64,000 nt of DNA from Paratractidigestivibacter sp963605405 (GCA_963605405.1 CAVCUP010000007.1:1-64000); one strand, 5' to 3'. Counted from the first letter of the stretch, positions 23,982-33,206 are shown. The notes: generated by a model not told the origin, from the sequence alone. Numbers and translations: made by a program.

Positions 23982-26459
23982 ATGCGAAGAGACGAAGAGA
24001 TGCGACCCATGCCCTCACCCGCCGACGTGAACGAGCTGCCCGCGACCCTTGCTGACAAGGTCGAGGTCCTCGAGCGCATCGTCAACGAGTCGAACCAGTT
24101 GATCCAGATGTCGTACCTGGACGACATGACGATGGCGTTCGTCAACGAGCCCGCAAAGGCCTACCGCGGCGGCGACGAGGACCATCGCGGCCGCCGCTGC
24201 TTCGAGTACATGATGGGCCTCGACGAGCAGTGCCCCTTCTGCCCGCTGCGCAACCGGTCCGACGAGAGGAGCGCCCGGACCGAGGTGGACAACGGCGAGC
24301 AGGTCTTCTCGGTAAAGACCGTGCTCACCGAGTGGAGAGGCCGGCCCGCCTTCATCGAGTACGCCGCCGACGTCACGCCCAGCCGCCGTGCGCAGCGGGG
24401 CTTCGAGGAACAGATGCGCACGCTGCTGCGGTCCATCCCCGAGGCGCAGGGCATCATGCACCTCGACCTCACCGACGACCGCTGCATCAGCGTGAACGGA
24501 TCTGCGTCGAACAACCTGAGGAGCGTCGAGGCCGACGTCGCCGTGGACACCACGCTCGGCCAGGTCTTCTCCTTCGTTCCCGACGACGCCGAGCGGGCCG
24601 AGATGGCCCGGGTCTTTTCTCGCGAGGCCCTTAGCAGGGCATACGGGGAGGGCAGGGTCGAGGTGAGCCGCGAGACCGAGTCCTATTTCGACGACGGGGG
24701 CATCCGCTGGGCGCGCGTCACGGCGAGGATCATGCAGAATCCCTCCAATGCCCATCTCGAGTGCGTCCTCTACGGGATGGACATCTCCGAGGAGGTCGCC
24801 CGCCGCCGCGAGCTCGAGGAGCGGACCCACCGCCAGCTCGCCCTCTTCAACGCGCTCGCGCGCGACTATCTCAATGTCTTCTTGATCCGGCCCGACGACG
24901 CGACGGCCCACATCCTTAAGCTCGACGGGTTCGTGACCTCGGGCCTCGAGGCCGACTCCTCGATCTCCTACCCTTACGTCGAGACCTACGAGCGCTACAT
25001 CGACGAGCGCGTCCATGTGGACGACCGCGCCATGCTCCGGCGGGCGCTCAGCCTGCCCGTGGTCGTCTCCGAGCTCGCTAAGTCCGAGGAGTACCTGGGG
25101 TCTTATCGCGTGGTCGCGGAGGGAGAGACGCACTTCTACCAGTTCAAGTTCCTCGTCGCGGAGAACAACGAGGGCATTCTCGCCGGCTTCCAGAACATCG
25201 ACGCCACCATCGCGGCCGAGCGTGAGCGCCAAGAGATCCTCAAGACCGCGCTCGCCGCCGCCGAGGAGGCGAGCCTTGCCAAGTCGACCTTCCTCTCGAG
25301 CATGAGCCACGACATCCGCACGCCCCTGAACGCCGTGATCGGCTTCAACGAGCTCGCCAGGAAGCACGCCGACGACGCGTGCGCGGTCCGCGACTATCTC
25401 GATAAGGCCAAGGTCGCCAGCGGGCACCTGCTGGACCTCGTCAACGACGTCTTGGACCTGAGCCGCATCGAGAGCGGCCGCGTAGAGATAGACGAGAGGC
25501 CGCTCGAGCTGCCGGCGATGCTCGAGGGCCTGCGCGACATGGTGGCGTCCAACGCGGAGGCGTCCGGCGTGCGCCTCGTGTTCGACGACTCGGGTATCCG
25601 CCACGCGAACGTGGTCGCCGACGAGCTCAAGATCAAGAAAATCCTGGTCAACATCCTCGGCAACGCGGTCAAGTTCACCCGCCCGGGCGGGACCGTCTGG
25701 TTCAGCGCCGAGGAGAAGAGCCTGCGCACCTCCGACTACGCGCACGTCGTGTTCCGCGTGCGCGACACCGGCGTGGGCATGAGCGAGAAGTTCCTGGGCC
25801 GCGCGTTCGACGCCTTCGCGCGCGAGCACGACGAGGCGGACGGCTCGGTCTCCGGCACGGGCCTGGGGCTGAGCATCGTGAAGAGCCTGGTAAACGTGCT
25901 CGACGGCTCCATTCATGTGGAGAGCGAGAAGGGCGTGGGCTCGGAGTTCACGGTGACGCTGCACCTTAAGGTGGCCGAGGCCGCGCCCGGGCACGCGCGG
26001 GCGTCCGGCACGGCGGGGGAGGGCGGAGGCGCCGGCGCGGAGGGCGGCGAGCCCTTCTCCCTGAGGGGCCGCCGCGTGCTTCTCGCCGAGGACAACGAGT
26101 TCAACCGGGAGATCGCCTGCGAGATCCTCAAGGCCGCCGGCTGCGAGGTCGCGTGCGCGGCCGACGGGCGCGAGGCCGCCGACGCGGTGGCCGACGCCGC
26201 GCCGGGCGCCTTCGACCTGGTGCTCATGGACGTGCAGATGCCGGTGATGAACGGCTACGAGGCCACGCGCGCCATCCGAGAGATGCCCGACCCCGTCCGC
26301 GCGGGCGTGCCCATCGTCGCCGTGACGGCCAATGCCTTCTCGAGCGACCGCGACGCGGCGCTGGCCGCCGGCATGGACGGCCATATCTCCAAGCCCATCG
26401 ACGTCGACCTTCTCGTCGACAAGATGCGCGAGCTCATCGCCGCCCGCGCCCGGGCCTAA
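23982..26459 (+). CDS. Hybrid sensor histidine kinase / response regulator
   Basis: An 825-residue cytoplasmic sensor (no membrane segment). N-terminal region: a PAS-like module with a Cys pair in LDEQCPFCPLRNRSDERS (about residues 85-95), then two further PAS-type segments to about residue 415. HisKA: SSMSHDIRTPLNAVIGF, His443. HATPase: LVNILGNAVKFTRPGGTVWF, RDTGVGMS, GTGLGLSIV. After a Gly/Ala/Glu linker, a receiver domain: VLLAEDNEFNREI, Asp750 in LVLMDVQMPVMNG, VTANAF, HISKPID. ATG 23982 is one of three close in-frame starts (24000, 24009). No separate regulator gene is adjacent; the Cys pair suggests metal or redox sensing (inference). Confidence 0.92.
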   Translation: MRRDEEMRPMPSPADVNELPATLADKVEVLERIVNESNQLIQMSYLDDMTMAFVNEPAKAYRGGDEDHRGRRCFEYMMGLDEQCPFCPLRNRSDERSARTEVDNGEQVFSVKTVLTEWRGRPAFIEYAADVTPSRRAQRGFEEQMRTLLRSIPEAQGIMHLDLTDDRCISVNGSASNNLRSVEADVAVDTTLGQVFSFVPDDAERAEMARVFSREALSRAYGEGRVEVSRETESYFDDGGIRWARVTARIMQNPSNAHLECVLYGMDISEEVARRRELEERTHRQLALFNALARDYLNVFLIRPDDATAHILKLDGFVTSGLEADSSISYPYVETYERYIDERVHVDDRAMLRRALSLPVVVSELAKSEEYLGSYRVVAEGETHFYQFKFLVAENNEGILAGFQNIDATIAAERERQEILKTALAAAEEASLAKSTFLSSMSHDIRTPLNAVIGFNELARKHADDACAVRDYLDKAKVASGHLLDLVNDVLDLSRIESGRVEIDERPLELPAMLEGLRDMVASNAEASGVRLVFDDSGIRHANVVADELKIKKILVNILGNAVKFTRPGGTVWFSAEEKSLRTSDYAHVVFRVRDTGVGMSEKFLGRAFDAFAREHDEADGSVSGTGLGLSIVKSLVNVLDGSIHVESEKGVGSEFTVTLHLKVAEAAPGHARASGTAGEGGGAGAEGGEPFSLRGRRVLLAEDNEFNREIACEILKAAGCEVACAADGREAADAVADAAPGAFDLVLMDVQMPVMNGYEATRAIREMPDPVRAGVPIVAVTANAFSSDRDAALAAGMDGHISKPIDVDLLVDKMRELIAARARA

Positions 26460-26584
26460 GCCGCCCGGCGACCCGCCGCGTTCCCGTGACGCGCCGGGCG
26501 CGGGCCCTGGCCCGGGTCACCCGGCGTCGGGGGCGCGCCGAGAAGGGACCCGACGCCTATGGCGGGCGGCCCCGGCGCGCGTTT

Positions 26585-27004
26585 CTAGTAGCGCACCTTG
26601 AAGCTCGTCTCGCCGGCGACGACCGGCTCGTCCTCGCGGTCGGCCACCGTGTAGCGCGCGTAGCGGGCGAGGTTCTCCGCGAGCTTGGTCGCGAAGGCGC
26701 CGAGCTGGGCCTGGGTGCCCTGCAGCACGAGCGTGACCGACCCGTCGTCCTCGTTGCGCACCCAGCCCGTGATAGCGAGCTGTCCCGCGATTCGCTGAGA
26801 GGTCCAGCGGAAGCCGACGCCCTGAACCTGCCCCACATAGCGGTACCTGCGGCGCAGCAGCGGCTCGCCGTTCTCGTCGAGCGTCGGCTTCGCCGCGTCC
26901 GCGTCCTCGGGGTCGGGAGAGCCGCCCCCGCGCGCCTCGCGGATGAGGTCCGCCACGGATTCGGCCGCGGCCGCGCGGCGCCTCTCGTCTCTTCTCCAGA
27001 ACAT
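26585..27004 (-). CDS. Acylphosphatase with N-terminal extension
   Basis: A 139-residue protein. The C-terminal 90 residues are an acylphosphatase fold: RYVGQVQGVGFRWTSQRIAG with the catalytic Arg, and ITGWVRNEDDGSVTLVLQGT with the catalytic Asn. The first 50 residues are basic then acidic and probably disordered (FWRRDERRRAAAAESV). It hydrolyses carboxyl-phosphate bonds of acylphosphates. It is convergent with the histidine kinase; the 125-base spacer contains GC-rich palindromes but no clean terminator. Confidence 0.88.
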   Translation of the reverse strand: MFWRRDERRRAAAAESVADLIREARGGGSPDPEDADAAKPTLDENGEPLLRRRYRYVGQVQGVGFRWTSQRIAGQLAITGWVRNEDDGSVTLVLQGTQAQLGAFATKLAENLARYARYTVADREDEPVVAGETSFKVRY

Positions 27005-27117
27005 GTAGAGGCCCCTTTCGACGTCGTCCTCCTACGCACGTGGATATAAAATACTACGGAACATTCGACCCGACAGCGCCAAGGCCCCCAGAGTCCATAC
27101 GGGCCGAGAGGAACCAT

Positions 27118-28062
27118 ATGCCCGCAAAGTGCCAGATAATCGCCGACTCGACCTGCGACTTCACCGCCAAACAGGCCGCCGAGCGCGGCGTGACCATCCT
27201 TCCGTTCCACTACGTCGAGGCCGGCAAGGCCGACGGCGGCCTCTGCGGGGACGACGACCTCTTCCAGTCCCGCAGCGCCCACGAGTTCTACGACGCCATC
27301 CGCCACGGCGCCGCCCCCATGACCTCGCAGCCCTCGCAGCTCGAGTACGACGAGGCCTTCCGGGCCGCCTACGAGTCGGGCGTGCCCACGGTCGTCTTCT
27401 GCATCTCGAGCGGCATCTCGGGCGGCTACAACGGGGCCGTCGCGAGCCTCGACCGCCTTAAGGAGGCCCATCCCGACGAGGAGGTCCGCATCTACGTCGT
27501 GGATACCCGCATCGCCTCGACCGCGCTCACCCTTCTCGTGAACGAGGCCTGCAACCGGCGCGACGCCGGCCTCAACGCCGAGCAGCTCGTGGCCTGGGCC
27601 GAGGAGGCGCGCTACCGCGTCCATACCCTCTTTATGGTGGACAACCTCGACGCGCTCCATCGCGGCGGCCGGCTGCCCAAGGGCGTGGCCGTCATCGGCG
27701 ACGCGCTCGACGTCAAGGCGCTTCTCCACTTCAACCTCGACGGCACCCTAGGCATCCGCTCCGTCGCGCGCGGCCGCAAGAAGGGCCTGCGCAGGCTCGT
27801 CGACTACTACGAGAAGAACCGCGTGGCCGGCAGCGAGGCCAACGCTTGCGCCGTGGGCGACGCCGACGTGGCCGACGACGGCTTCAACGTGGGCGCCGAG
27901 CTGCGCCGCCTCGACGAGTCCCTCGAGGTCCTGCGCCCCACCATCGGCCCGACCATCGGCTCCCACGTGGGGCCGGGCATGGTCTCCGTCTGCTTCTGGG
28001 GCACCGACCGCCGCAACGACAAGCAGGTCACCAAGGTCAAGGGCGTCCGCCAGTCCAAGTAA
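27118..28062 (+). CDS. DegV family fatty-acid-binding protein
   Basis: A 314-residue protein. It has the family order QIIADSTCDF, a lipid-head-group binding PMTSQPSQLEY, FCISSGISGGYNGAV, MVDNLDALHRGGRLP, GLRRLVDYY and the C-terminal IGSHVGPGMVSVCFW. DegV/FakB proteins present acyl chains to the kinase FakA; no fakA is nearby. I chose ATG 27118 behind GAGAGGAACC; the frame upstream to 27040 is not conserved-looking. It resembles the second DegV at 47468-48511 over its whole length. Ten bases separate it from the Tat lipoprotein gene, so the two may be co-transcribed. Confidence 0.93.
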   Translation: MPAKCQIIADSTCDFTAKQAAERGVTILPFHYVEAGKADGGLCGDDDLFQSRSAHEFYDAIRHGAAPMTSQPSQLEYDEAFRAAYESGVPTVVFCISSGISGGYNGAVASLDRLKEAHPDEEVRIYVVDTRIASTALTLLVNEACNRRDAGLNAEQLVAWAEEARYRVHTLFMVDNLDALHRGGRLPKGVAVIGDALDVKALLHFNLDGTLGIRSVARGRKKGLRRLVDYYEKNRVAGSEANACAVGDADVADDGFNVGAELRRLDESLEVLRPTIGPTIGSHVGPGMVSVCFWGTDRRNDKQVTKVKGVRQSK

Positions 28063-28072
28063 AGGAGAAGCA

Positions 28073-30076
28073 ATGGGCTTCACTAGAAGGCAGTTCCTCG
28101 CGCTCGCGGGCATGGCCGGTGCCGCCGGCCTCTCCGGCTGCTCCAAGCCGTCGGGCACCGATTCCGGCTCCGGCTCCGACGCCGACTCGTCGTCCGCCGG
28201 CGCCTCCGACGTCGACCTCAACGAGTTCAAGGACCTCGCCATAAACATGGGCTCCTGGAAGTACGACGAGGAGAACGACTGCTACTACCAGCTCGGCCTC
28301 ACGTACTGCACCAAGCCCGCCACCAAGACCTACGAGTCTCTCGCCATCTTCGTGCCCGGCGCCTTCTTCAACGCCGAGAAGGACGGCGGCTCGTACAAGT
28401 GCACCGTCAACGAGAAGGCCATCGTCGGCAACTTCACCCCGGCCACGGCCCCCGTGCTGATGCCCATCAACACCGGCTCGCTCGCCGCGCAGCAGTGTCC
28501 GACGACCTACGAGTACACGGGCCTCGGCTCCTACCTGGAGCAGGGCTGCGTCTACGTGTACGCCGGCTTCCGCGGCCGCTCGGCCGGCGTGGACAGCACG
28601 AGCGGCTCGTCGAGCATGTACCCCGGCGGCGCGCCCTGGCCTGTCGTCGACCTCAAGGCCGCGGTGCGCTACCTGCGCTACAACGCCTCCTCGCTGCCCT
28701 TCGACGCGAGCCGTGTCTTCGTCTTCGGCTTCTCGGCCGGCGGCGGCGTGAGCGCCGTGCTGGGCGCCTCGGGAGACGCCGAGCCCTACGCCCCCTATCT
28801 CGAAAATATCGGCGCCGCCACCCACGACGCCGACGGCAAGGCGATCTCTGACGTCATCGCGGGCAGCGCGTCCTGGTGCCCGGTGACCTCCTACGACACC
28901 GCCGACGCCGCCTATGAGTGGGCGATGGGCCAGCACTCGAGCGCCGACTCGCGCGCCGAGGGCACCTGGCGCGCCCAGCTGAGCTCGGGCCTCGCGGCCT
29001 CCTACGGCGCCTGGGTCAACGGCATGGACCTGCGCAACTCCGACGACGAGCAGCTCACGCTCGAGGAGGCCGAGGGCGGGCAATTCACCATGGGCAGCTA
29101 CGCGGACGCCCTTCTCGACGAGGTGAACGAGGCCGCCACCTACTTCGTGCAGAACACGCCCTTCCCCTATACCTACACCCCGCAGCAGCTCGACGACCCG
29201 ACCTTCCCGGGCGACCCGAATCTCCTCGCCACGCGCTCGGCGGCGCAGGCCTCGGGGCTCACGGGCGCGGTCTCGGCCTCCGACGCCCCGATGGACGCCT
29301 CCAGCGGCGCCAAGGCGAGCGCGGACTCCTCGGGCGAGGTCGACGCGGCGTCCTCGGAGGCCTCTGATGCCTCCGCGGCGGCCGCTGCGTCCGCGGGCAC
29401 GGCGACCTCTACGCTGCCCCAGGGCACCACGCAGGTCCAGTCGACCATCTACGATACCCCCTCAAACTACTTCGCCGCGCTCAACGCCGACCACCGCTGG
29501 GTCAACTACAACCTCAAGCGCGAGGAGGTCACGGTGACCAGCCTGGGCGAGCTGAGCGAGCACGTGCGCCCCGCCGACCTGCCCTGCTGCCCCTTCGACC
29601 GTCCGGACCGCTCCTCCAAGACCAACCAGCTCTTCGGCATCGGTGAGGAGAGCACCCTGCACTTCGACGAGAAGGTTGCCGAGCTCTTCGCGACGAACAT
29701 CGACGCCTATGCCGTGTGCGCCGACTGGGACGCCTCCTACGAGAGCGCCTGGAAGGACGACCTCGCCAAGGAGGACACCCTCAAGTCCACGATGGCCGAT
29801 CGCGTGAGCATGATGAACCCGCTCTACTGGCTCTCCGGCGCCTACGAGGGCTATGGCCAGGCGAGCGTCGCGGCCCACTGGCGCATCAACGACGGCGTGT
29901 TCGACACGGTCGTCTCGCCGTGCACGTCCGCGAACCTCGCCCTTGCGCTGAGGAAGTACGACGGCGTCGCGAGCGTGGCGCACACGAGCGTCTGGGGCCA
30001 GGGCCATGTCCTCGCCGAGCGCTCCGGCAGCCCGGTGAACAACCTGCTCATGTGGGTCATCTCCTGCTGCTCGTAG
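28073..30076 (+). CDS. Tat-type lipoprotein, tannase-like alpha/beta hydrolase
   Basis: A 667-residue exported esterase. The N-terminus TRRQFLALAGMAGAAGLSGC has a twin-arginine motif and a lipobox Cys23. Ser/Asp linker, then an alpha/beta-hydrolase domain: YESLAIFVPGAFFNA, YVYAGFRGRS, WPVVDLKAAVRYLRYN, nucleophile elbow FGFSAGGGVSAVLGASGD, SASWCPVTSYDTADAAYEWA. This order matches bacterial subtype-B tannases. A low-complexity Ala/Ser insertion (about residues 390-450, bases 29230-29430) precedes the C-terminal part with the likely catalytic Asp (RINDGVFDTVVS) and His (TSVWGQGHV). It would hydrolyse plant gallate-type esters outside the cell (inferred). Start behind AAAGGAGAAGC. Confidence 0.83.
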   Translation: MGFTRRQFLALAGMAGAAGLSGCSKPSGTDSGSGSDADSSSAGASDVDLNEFKDLAINMGSWKYDEENDCYYQLGLTYCTKPATKTYESLAIFVPGAFFNAEKDGGSYKCTVNEKAIVGNFTPATAPVLMPINTGSLAAQQCPTTYEYTGLGSYLEQGCVYVYAGFRGRSAGVDSTSGSSSMYPGGAPWPVVDLKAAVRYLRYNASSLPFDASRVFVFGFSAGGGVSAVLGASGDAEPYAPYLENIGAATHDADGKAISDVIAGSASWCPVTSYDTADAAYEWAMGQHSSADSRAEGTWRAQLSSGLAASYGAWVNGMDLRNSDDEQLTLEEAEGGQFTMGSYADALLDEVNEAATYFVQNTPFPYTYTPQQLDDPTFPGDPNLLATRSAAQASGLTGAVSASDAPMDASSGAKASADSSGEVDAASSEASDASAAAAASAGTATSTLPQGTTQVQSTIYDTPSNYFAALNADHRWVNYNLKREEVTVTSLGELSEHVRPADLPCCPFDRPDRSSKTNQLFGIGEESTLHFDEKVAELFATNIDAYAVCADWDASYESAWKDDLAKEDTLKSTMADRVSMMNPLYWLSGAYEGYGQASVAAHWRINDGVFDTVVSPCTSANLALALRKYDGVASVAHTSVWGQGHVLAERSGSPVNNLLMWVISCCS

Positions 30077-30090
30077 ATACCTCGTTATAG

Positions 30091-30133
30091 AGAGGCGCCG
30101 GCCGGGAGGGAGCTGCTCGCGGCCGGCGCCCCT
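30091..30133 (+). terminator. GC-rich hairpin after tannase-like gene
   Basis: GGCGCCGGCC and GGCCGGCGCC, with flanking GAGG/CCTC, make a stem of about 14 bases around an 18-base loop, 15 bases after the stop. There is no T run, so termination may be imperfect. Confidence 0.55.
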
Positions 30134-30172
30134 CGCGTCTCTCGCCGCCCCCGATATGAAAAGAGAGCTCCC

Positions 30173-30607
30173 ATGCCTTATGGCCTCAAGACCGAGGCGT
30201 CCTTCGACGCCGCGCACTTCCTCGCCGACTACTACGGCAAGTGCGAGAACCTCCACGGCCACCGTTGGCGCGTGGTGGCCTATCTCGAGCAGAACGAGCT
30301 GCAGGCAGAGGGCACCATGCGCGACATGGTCCTCGACTTCGGCGTGTTCAAGCGCGCGCTGCGCGAGCTCTGCGCCGAGTACGACCATACCTTCCTCGTC
30401 GAGGAGGGGACGCTCAGGCCCTCGACCATCGAGGCGCTCGAGTCCGAGAGCTTCTCGCTCACGGTCGTGCCGTACCGCACCACGGCCGAGAACCTCGCGA
30501 GGCACTTCGCCGAAGGGCTCATGGCGCGCGGTCTTCCGTGCTCGCAGGTCGATGTGTACGAGACGCCGCTGAACTGCGCGACGTATCGTCCGGAGCGGCT
30601 CGCGTAG
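30173..30607 (+). CDS. queD: 6-carboxy-5,6,7,8-tetrahydropterin synthase
   Basis: A 144-residue QueD/PTPS-fold enzyme making 6-carboxytetrahydropterin on the way to queuosine. Zinc ligands are His15 (SFDAAHF), His28 and His30 (NLHGHRW); Cys24 is the catalytic Cys. DFGVFKRALRE, YDHTFLVEE and a C-terminal YETPLNCATY complete the signature. ATG 30173 follows AAAGAGAGCTCCC. It stands alone; queC and queE are not in this window. Confidence 0.93.
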   Translation: MPYGLKTEASFDAAHFLADYYGKCENLHGHRWRVVAYLEQNELQAEGTMRDMVLDFGVFKRALRELCAEYDHTFLVEEGTLRPSTIEALESESFSLTVVPYRTTAENLARHFAEGLMARGLPCSQVDVYETPLNCATYRPERLA

Positions 30608-30860
30608 GGCCTGCTCTCGGGGGTGTTCCCGCAACGGGCTCCACGTGCGGCGGTCGCGGGCGGGGCATGGGTGCGGCGCATGGTCGCCACGGGCGCGGGA
30701 TGGGCTTCTCGCGTGCTGGTCACGGGGGATGGGCTTCTCGCAAGGAGGCCGCGGGCGGGCATTCGGGCCAGACGGATGCGTCGACGGCTGTTGCGATATT
30801 TTTGTCCCCCTGTGCGGCTATACTCCAAATATCTAGGTAATCGAGGCCTCGGGGGTTGGC

Positions 30861-31901
30861 ATGACAGGCTCTTTGCACGGCGTGAACATCACCGGTTGGC
30901 TCACTCTCGAGTCGTGGGTGACTCCGGAGCTCTTCTCCGATTCGGGAGCGCTCGACGAGGAGGCCCTGCTCGTCTCCCTCGGCGCCCGGCGCTACCGGCG
31001 CGTCGTCGAGGAGCACCGCGCCTCGTTCATCGGGCGCGAGGACTTCACGCGCATCGCGTCGCGCGGCTTCAATGCCGTGAGGCTCTCCGTGCCCTGGTAT
31101 GTCTTCGGCGAGGAGGGCCCCGAGCCCGGGCCGTACGTCGGTTGCATCGAGTACGTGGACCGCGCTCTCGAGTGGGCGGAAGAGATCGGCCTCAACGTCA
31201 TCTTCGCCCTGGCCATCAATCCCGGGGCGACCCACGAGGCCGATGTGCCCTGCCGTGACCTGGCCGACATGCGCCTCTCGCGCGACATCGCGCTCGATGT
31301 GGTCTATCGCCTCTCGAAGCGCTATGCTCACCGCTCCGGCTTCTTCGGGATCGAGATCGCCGACGACGTCGTGGTGCAGCGTCGGCGCGGCCTCACGCTC
31401 ACGGACGGCGTGCCGCAGCATCAGCTTCGCAACTACTATCGCGCCGCTTACGAGTTGGTGAGGAACGCTGCGGGCGAGGACCCCGTGGTCATCATGCCCG
31501 ACGGCGGCTTCCCCGGGGGCTTCATCAACTTCATGGCCCAGCGGCATTACCGCAACGTGTGGACGGATGCCCACATGGACCGTCCGATGGGCCGCATAGA
31601 CGTCGCCGGGCCCGCTGGGGTGCGACGTCTCGTGGACGCGCACAAGCGCGCGCTTCGCGACGCCGCGCGCACGGGCATGCCGGTGATGGTGGGCAAGTGG
31701 TCGAGTGCGCTTCCCGTGGCCGACGCCCAGATGACGCCCGAGGGCCGCATCGCGCTCGAGCGCGTTTACACTTCCGAGCAGCTCGCCGCTTACGCGGACT
31801 GCGCGGCGTGGTTCTTCAGCACATGGAAGACTTCCGGGCTTCTTACCAGTTGGGACGCTCGTGTGGCGCTCTCGAGCTTCGAGCGCGGGATGATTGTCTG
31901 A
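30861..31901 (+). CDS. GH5-like protein lacking catalytic glutamates
   Basis: A 346-residue protein with the scaffold of GH5 exo-beta-1,3-glucanase-like enzymes: HGVNITGWLTLESWVTPELF near the start, and FNAVRLSVPWYVFG. The usual acid/base motif NEP is replaced in GFFGIEIADDVVV (Asp168-Asp169-Val170), and the usual nucleophile motif GEW is GKW (Lys279, VMVGKWSSALP). Both catalytic Glu positions appear lost, so it is probably not a hydrolase. It may bind carbohydrate. The frame is intact and the stop overlaps the rsmI start (TGATG). An imperfect duplication (GGGATGGGCTTCTCGC) lies in the upstream spacer 30698-30740. Confidence 0.75.
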   Translation: MTGSLHGVNITGWLTLESWVTPELFSDSGALDEEALLVSLGARRYRRVVEEHRASFIGREDFTRIASRGFNAVRLSVPWYVFGEEGPEPGPYVGCIEYVDRALEWAEEIGLNVIFALAINPGATHEADVPCRDLADMRLSRDIALDVVYRLSKRYAHRSGFFGIEIADDVVVQRRRGLTLTDGVPQHQLRNYYRAAYELVRNAAGEDPVVIMPDGGFPGGFINFMAQRHYRNVWTDAHMDRPMGRIDVAGPAGVRRLVDAHKRALRDAARTGMPVMVGKWSSALPVADAQMTPEGRIALERVYTSEQLAAYADCAAWFFSTWKTSGLLTSWDARVALSSFERGMIV

Positions 31902-32749
31902 TGGCGGGGCTTCTTTCCGTCGTCGGGACGCCCATCGGGAATCTAAGCGACGCCTCGCCCCGCGTGGTCGAGACGCTTGGGCGCGCGGACGTCGTGCTGT
32001 GCGAGGACACTCGCGTCACGGGTAAGCTGATGAGCGCCTTCGACTTGCATGTCCGTCTCGAGCGCTGCGACGAGAACGTCATCGCGCAAAAGGCGGCGGG
32101 CATTGTGGAGCGCATCTTGGGCGGTGAGCGCGTGGCATTCGTTTCCGACGCGGGCATGCCCGGCGTGAGCGACCCCGGACAAAAGCTCGTGGACGCCGCG
32201 CTTGACGCGGGCGCCCAGGTCGAGGTCGTGCCGGGGCCGTCCGCGGTTATCTGCGCGCTCGTGGCGAGCGGCCTTTCGAGCGAGCACTTCTTCTTCGAGG
32301 GTTTCCTGCCGCGCAAGAAGTCCGCGCAGGTGGCGAGGCTCGAGGAGCTCGCGCTCATCCCCGGCACGCTCGTGGCCTACGAGTCGCCGCGCCGCGTAGC
32401 CGACACGCTCGCCAACGTGGCCGAGGTCTTCCCGGCGCGGCACGTCGCGCTTGTGCGCGAGCTCACGAAGCTCCACGAGGAATGCGTGCGCGGGCTCGCC
32501 GGCGAGCTCGCGGCCACGATCGCCGAGCGCGAGGAGGTGCGCGGGGAGTGCGTGGTCGTCATCGCTGCGCCGAGCGCCGACGAGCTCGACGAGCGCCGCC
32601 GCGCCGTGTCGGGCGGGCCTGCGAGCCTCGAGGACGCCATCGTCGAGGGCCTGGCCGCCGGTGAGCCCAAGAGTGCGCTGGCCAAGCGCCTCGCCCGCGA
32701 GTTTAAGCTGCCCAAGTCCGAGGTATACGACGCGATTCTCTCGGCGTAA
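31901..32749 (+). CDS. rsmI: 16S rRNA (cytidine1402-2-prime-O)-methyltransferase
   Basis: A 282-residue tetrapyrrole-methylase-fold enzyme. Hallmarks: LSVVGTPIGNLSDASPRVVE, VLCEDTRVTGKL, AFVSDAGMPGVSDPGQKLV, VVPGPSAVICALVASGL, FFEGFLPRKK and ESPRRVADTL. With RsmH it methylates C1402 of 16S rRNA. ATG 31901 shares a base with the stop of the GH5-like gene (TGATG). A strong hairpin at 32800 ends the unit. Confidence 0.95.
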   Translation: MAGLLSVVGTPIGNLSDASPRVVETLGRADVVLCEDTRVTGKLMSAFDLHVRLERCDENVIAQKAAGIVERILGGERVAFVSDAGMPGVSDPGQKLVDAALDAGAQVEVVPGPSAVICALVASGLSSEHFFFEGFLPRKKSAQVARLEELALIPGTLVAYESPRRVADTLANVAEVFPARHVALVRELTKLHEECVRGLAGELAATIAEREEVRGECVVVIAAPSADELDERRRAVSGGPASLEDAIVEGLAAGEPKSALAKRLAREFKLPKSEVYDAILSA

Positions 32750-32799
32750 GTCGTGCTTGGAGCTAAAGAGCCGCCCCATTTAAGGACCCGTCCAATCCA

Positions 32800-32842
32800 A
32801 AGGCCCGCCCCATCGCCGGTACGATGGGGCGGGCCTTCGTTA
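32800..32842 (+). terminator. Terminator after rsmI
   Basis: AAGGCCCGCCCCATCG and CGATGGGGCGGGCCTT form a perfect 16-base stem with a 6-base loop, followed by CGTTAC. The T run is poor, but the stem is strong and could act in both directions. Confidence 0.75.
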
Positions 32843-32891
32843 CAGCTGGCTATCGGATGCTCGGGTGCAGACCTGTGCGGGTCGCCGTAGC

Positions 32892-33146
32892 GCAAGGTTT
32901 GGCCCCTCGTGCTGCGTAAACGGTGCTTCCCTGCAAGGTTTGGCCCCTCGTGCAGCGTAAACGGTGCTTCCCTGCAAGGTTTGGGCCCTCGTGCTGCGTG
33001 ATTTCAGGCCTTATATGCTCTATTCGGGCATTTGGGTGCCGTTTGGGGCCCTTTGTAAGTGGATTTACGCTCTATGGACGTCGCACGAAGAGCAAAACCT
33101 TGCAGCGATCCTGCCGTTGCGTCGCACGAGAGCCCAAACCTTGCAG
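32892..33146. repeat. Tandem and inverted copies of a 41-base palindromic unit
   Basis: Three direct copies of GCAAGGTTTGGCCCCTCGTG (continuing CTGCGTAAACGGTGCTTCCCT) start at 32892, 32933 and 32974, period 41. Two reversed copies (CGTCGCACGARAGC...AAACCTTGC) lie at 33079-33103 and 33119-33145. Together they can form long-range hairpins. This fills most of the 457-base gene-free stretch 32750-33206; no gene is visible in it. Confidence 0.8.
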
Positions 33147-33206
33147 GAATCCGCATGGAGACCAACGGCTATTGCCTATTCAGGCGGCTTAAGGCGTCCT
33201 CGTGCT

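Noticed and set aside
30608..30860. Gene in the spacer before the GH5-like gene
   Set aside because: Frames there are translations of an imperfect GC-rich duplication with no ribosome site.
32892..33146. CRISPR array
   Set aside because: Three 41-base units are contiguous without spacers and two are inverted; no cas gene is near.
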